Of a DNA stretch of 14,665 nucleotides, positions 13,920 to 14,665 are shown one piece after another. The translations under genes were made by a program, and so were the position numbers. How positions within the stretch are numbered: position 1 is the stretch's first letter; the number at the start of each line of letters is the position of its first letter. Source of the stretch: Nocardioides sp. (GTDB lineage Bacteria; Actinomycetota; Actinomycetes; Propionibacteriales; Nocardioidaceae); NCBI GenBank assembly GCA_003519585.1, contig DOWL01000185.1:5292-19956 (forward strand). Direction: 5' to 3'. Under the pieces are notes generated by a model. The model made no database searches and was not told where the DNA came from. It saw nothing but the letters and a program-made list of their open reading frames with translations.

Positions 13920-13937
13920 TGTTCGCTGATAGCGGAT
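13920..13937 (+). promoter_or_regulatory. Candidate ClgR operator upstream of clpC
   Basis: CGCTGATAGCG (13924-13934) fits the core CGC-Y-N-A-N-R-GCG of the ClgR box as I recall it from Corynebacterium, and TGTT before it also fits. Only the first flanking base after the core deviates. ClgR activates clpC and clpP genes in actinobacteria. The centre at about 13929 is roughly 61 bases before the predicted start of the SigR-type promoter, a usual activator position. Confidence 0.55.
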
Positions 13938-13955
13938 GCCCGATGTCTCCGCCCC

Positions 13956-13982
13956 GGGAACGCGTAGGCTGACGGAGGGGTT
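13956..13982 (+). promoter_or_regulatory. Candidate SigR/SigH-type promoter for clpC, GGGAAC-18-GTT
   Basis: GGGAAC (13956-13961) and GTT (13980-13982) are 18 bases apart, matching the oxidative/heat-stress sigma consensus GGGAAY/GGAAT-N18-GTT. A vegetative -10 (TAGGCT, 13965-13970) is an overlapping alternative without a good -35. In Streptomyces, clp genes belong to the SigR regulon (recalled). Confidence 0.5.
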
Positions 13983-14021
13983 GTTCTCAGTGACCCCACT
14001 TGAAGCTTCGAGGAGACACGC

Positions 14022-14665
14022 ATGTTCGAGCGGTTCACGGACCGAGCCCGCCGGGTGGTCGTGCTGGCCCAGGAAGAGGCCCGCATGCTCTCCCACAACT
14101 ACATCGGGACCGAGCACATCCTGCTCGGCCTCATCCACGAGGGCGAGGGCGTAGCCGCCAAGGCCCTCGAGAGCCTCGACATCTCGCTCGAGGCGGTGCG
14201 CGCCCAGGTCGAGGAGATCATCGGCCAGGGCCAGCAGGCACCCAGCGGCCACATCCCGTTCACGCCGCGCGCCAAGAAGGTGCTCGAGCTGTCCCTGCGC
14301 GAGGCGCTGCAACTCGGCCACAGCTACATCGGCACCGAGCACATCCTGCTCGGCCTGATCCGCGAGGGAGAAGGCGTCGCGGCCCAGGTGCTGCAGAAGC
14401 TGGGCGCCGACCTCAACCGCGTCCGGCAGCAGGTCATCCAGCTGCTCTCGGGGTTCCAGGGCAAGGAGTCCACGGCCAGCGCCGCCGCCGCGGCCGGCGG
14501 TGGCGACGCCCCGTCGTCCTCGCTGGTCCTCGACCAGTTCGGCCGCAACCTCACGCAGGACGCCCGCGAGGGCAAGCTCGACCCGGTCATCGGCCGCGAG
14601 CAGGAGATCGAGCGGGTTATGCAGATCCTCTCGCGCCGTACGAAGAACAACCCCGTGCTGATCGG
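14022..14665 (+). CDS. clpC: ClpC ATPase, N-terminal part, cut by window edge
   Basis: 214 complete codons are visible. It starts [20 protein letters not shown], the conserved ClpC N-terminus. The double Clp_N repeat is clear: [21 protein letters not shown] from residue 25 and [21 protein letters not shown] from residue 100, 75 residues apart. A linker rich in Ala, Gly and Ser (about 150-168) follows, then the start of the first AAA+ domain ([18 protein letters not shown], Walker A just beyond the edge). ClpC unfolds proteins for the ClpP protease. AGGAG lies 6 bases before the ATG. A ClgR-like box and SigR-type promoter lie upstream, so stress-linked control is likely. This gene lies right of the glycan locus and is core genome. 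Confidence 0.96.
   Translation, partial: MFERFTDRARRVVVLAQEEARMLSHNYIGTEHILLGLIHEGEGVAAKALESLDISLEAVRAQVEEIIGQGQQAPSGHIPFTPRAKKVLELSLREALQLGHSYIGTEHILLGLIREGEGVAAQVLQKLGADLNRVRQQVIQLLSGFQGKESTASAAAAAGGGDAPSSSLVLDQFGRNLTQDAREGKLDPVIGREQEIERVMQILSRRTKNNPVLI

Noticed and set aside
13357..14098. Minus-strand frames across lsr2 and the lsr2-clpC gap
   Set aside because: They cross a firmly identified gene in antisense and end in repeat-rich DNA; nothing recognisable is encoded.
1..14665. tRNA, rRNA, CRISPR array, insertion sequence or prophage remnant
   Set aside because: I looked for cloverleaf-like segments, regularly spaced repeats, and transposase or integrase motifs and saw none.

Overview
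The window is high-GC DNA (roughly 70% G+C by eye) with frequent GTG starts, TAnnnT-type -10 elements, an Lsr2 gene and a clpC gene. That combination points to an actinobacterium, most likely Nocardioides or a relative; the genus is an inference. No tRNA, rRNA, insertion sequence or CRISPR array is visible.

Layout. The left edge (1-648, minus) holds the N-terminal part of a polysaccharide flippase. It diverges from a large plus-strand gene (730-3897) for a 1055-residue polytopic membrane protein with a GT-C-like outer-loop acidic motif and a long C-terminal extracytoplasmic part. Converging on it is a compact minus-strand operon of nine genes (11224 down to 3887), several with 4-8 base stop/start overlaps. 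In order of transcription these are: a DPM/GtrB-like family 2 glycosyltransferase with four C-terminal membrane segments, a methyltransferase, a GmhA-type SIS isomerase, a GalE-like NAD-dependent epimerase/dehydratase, a GmhB-type phosphatase, a small FSA/TalC-type transaldolase, a second methyltransferase, the heptose kinase HddA and the guanylyltransferase HddC. Two further methyltransferase genes (11308-12384 and 12506-13177, minus) lie upstream and probably belong to the same glycan locus. On the right, divergent from the locus, are lsr2 (13387-13713) and the start of clpC (14022 to the edge). This neighbour pair is also seen in Mycobacterium.

How the genes work together. Transaldolase can supply sedoheptulose 7-phosphate. 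The SIS isomerase, HddA, GmhB and HddC would then make D-glycero-D-manno-heptose 7-phosphate, the 1,7-bisphosphate, the 1-phosphate and finally GDP-D-glycero-alpha-D-manno-heptose. The epimerase and the methyltransferases could modify the sugar. No soluble GT-B-type heptosyltransferase (GT9-like) is visible. Instead there is a polyprenyl-phosphate-sugar-synthase-like GT2, a GT-C-like membrane protein and a flippase, so the sugar may reach the cell surface on a polyprenyl carrier. A complete GDP-heptose pathway in a Gram-positive lineage without lipopolysaccharide is the most interesting content here.

Regulation. A symmetric TAGTCTA element sits between the flippase and GT-C genes. The lsr2 promoter region is the only AT-rich stretch. 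A near-perfect ClgR-type operator lies just upstream of a SigR/SigH-type promoter in front of clpC.
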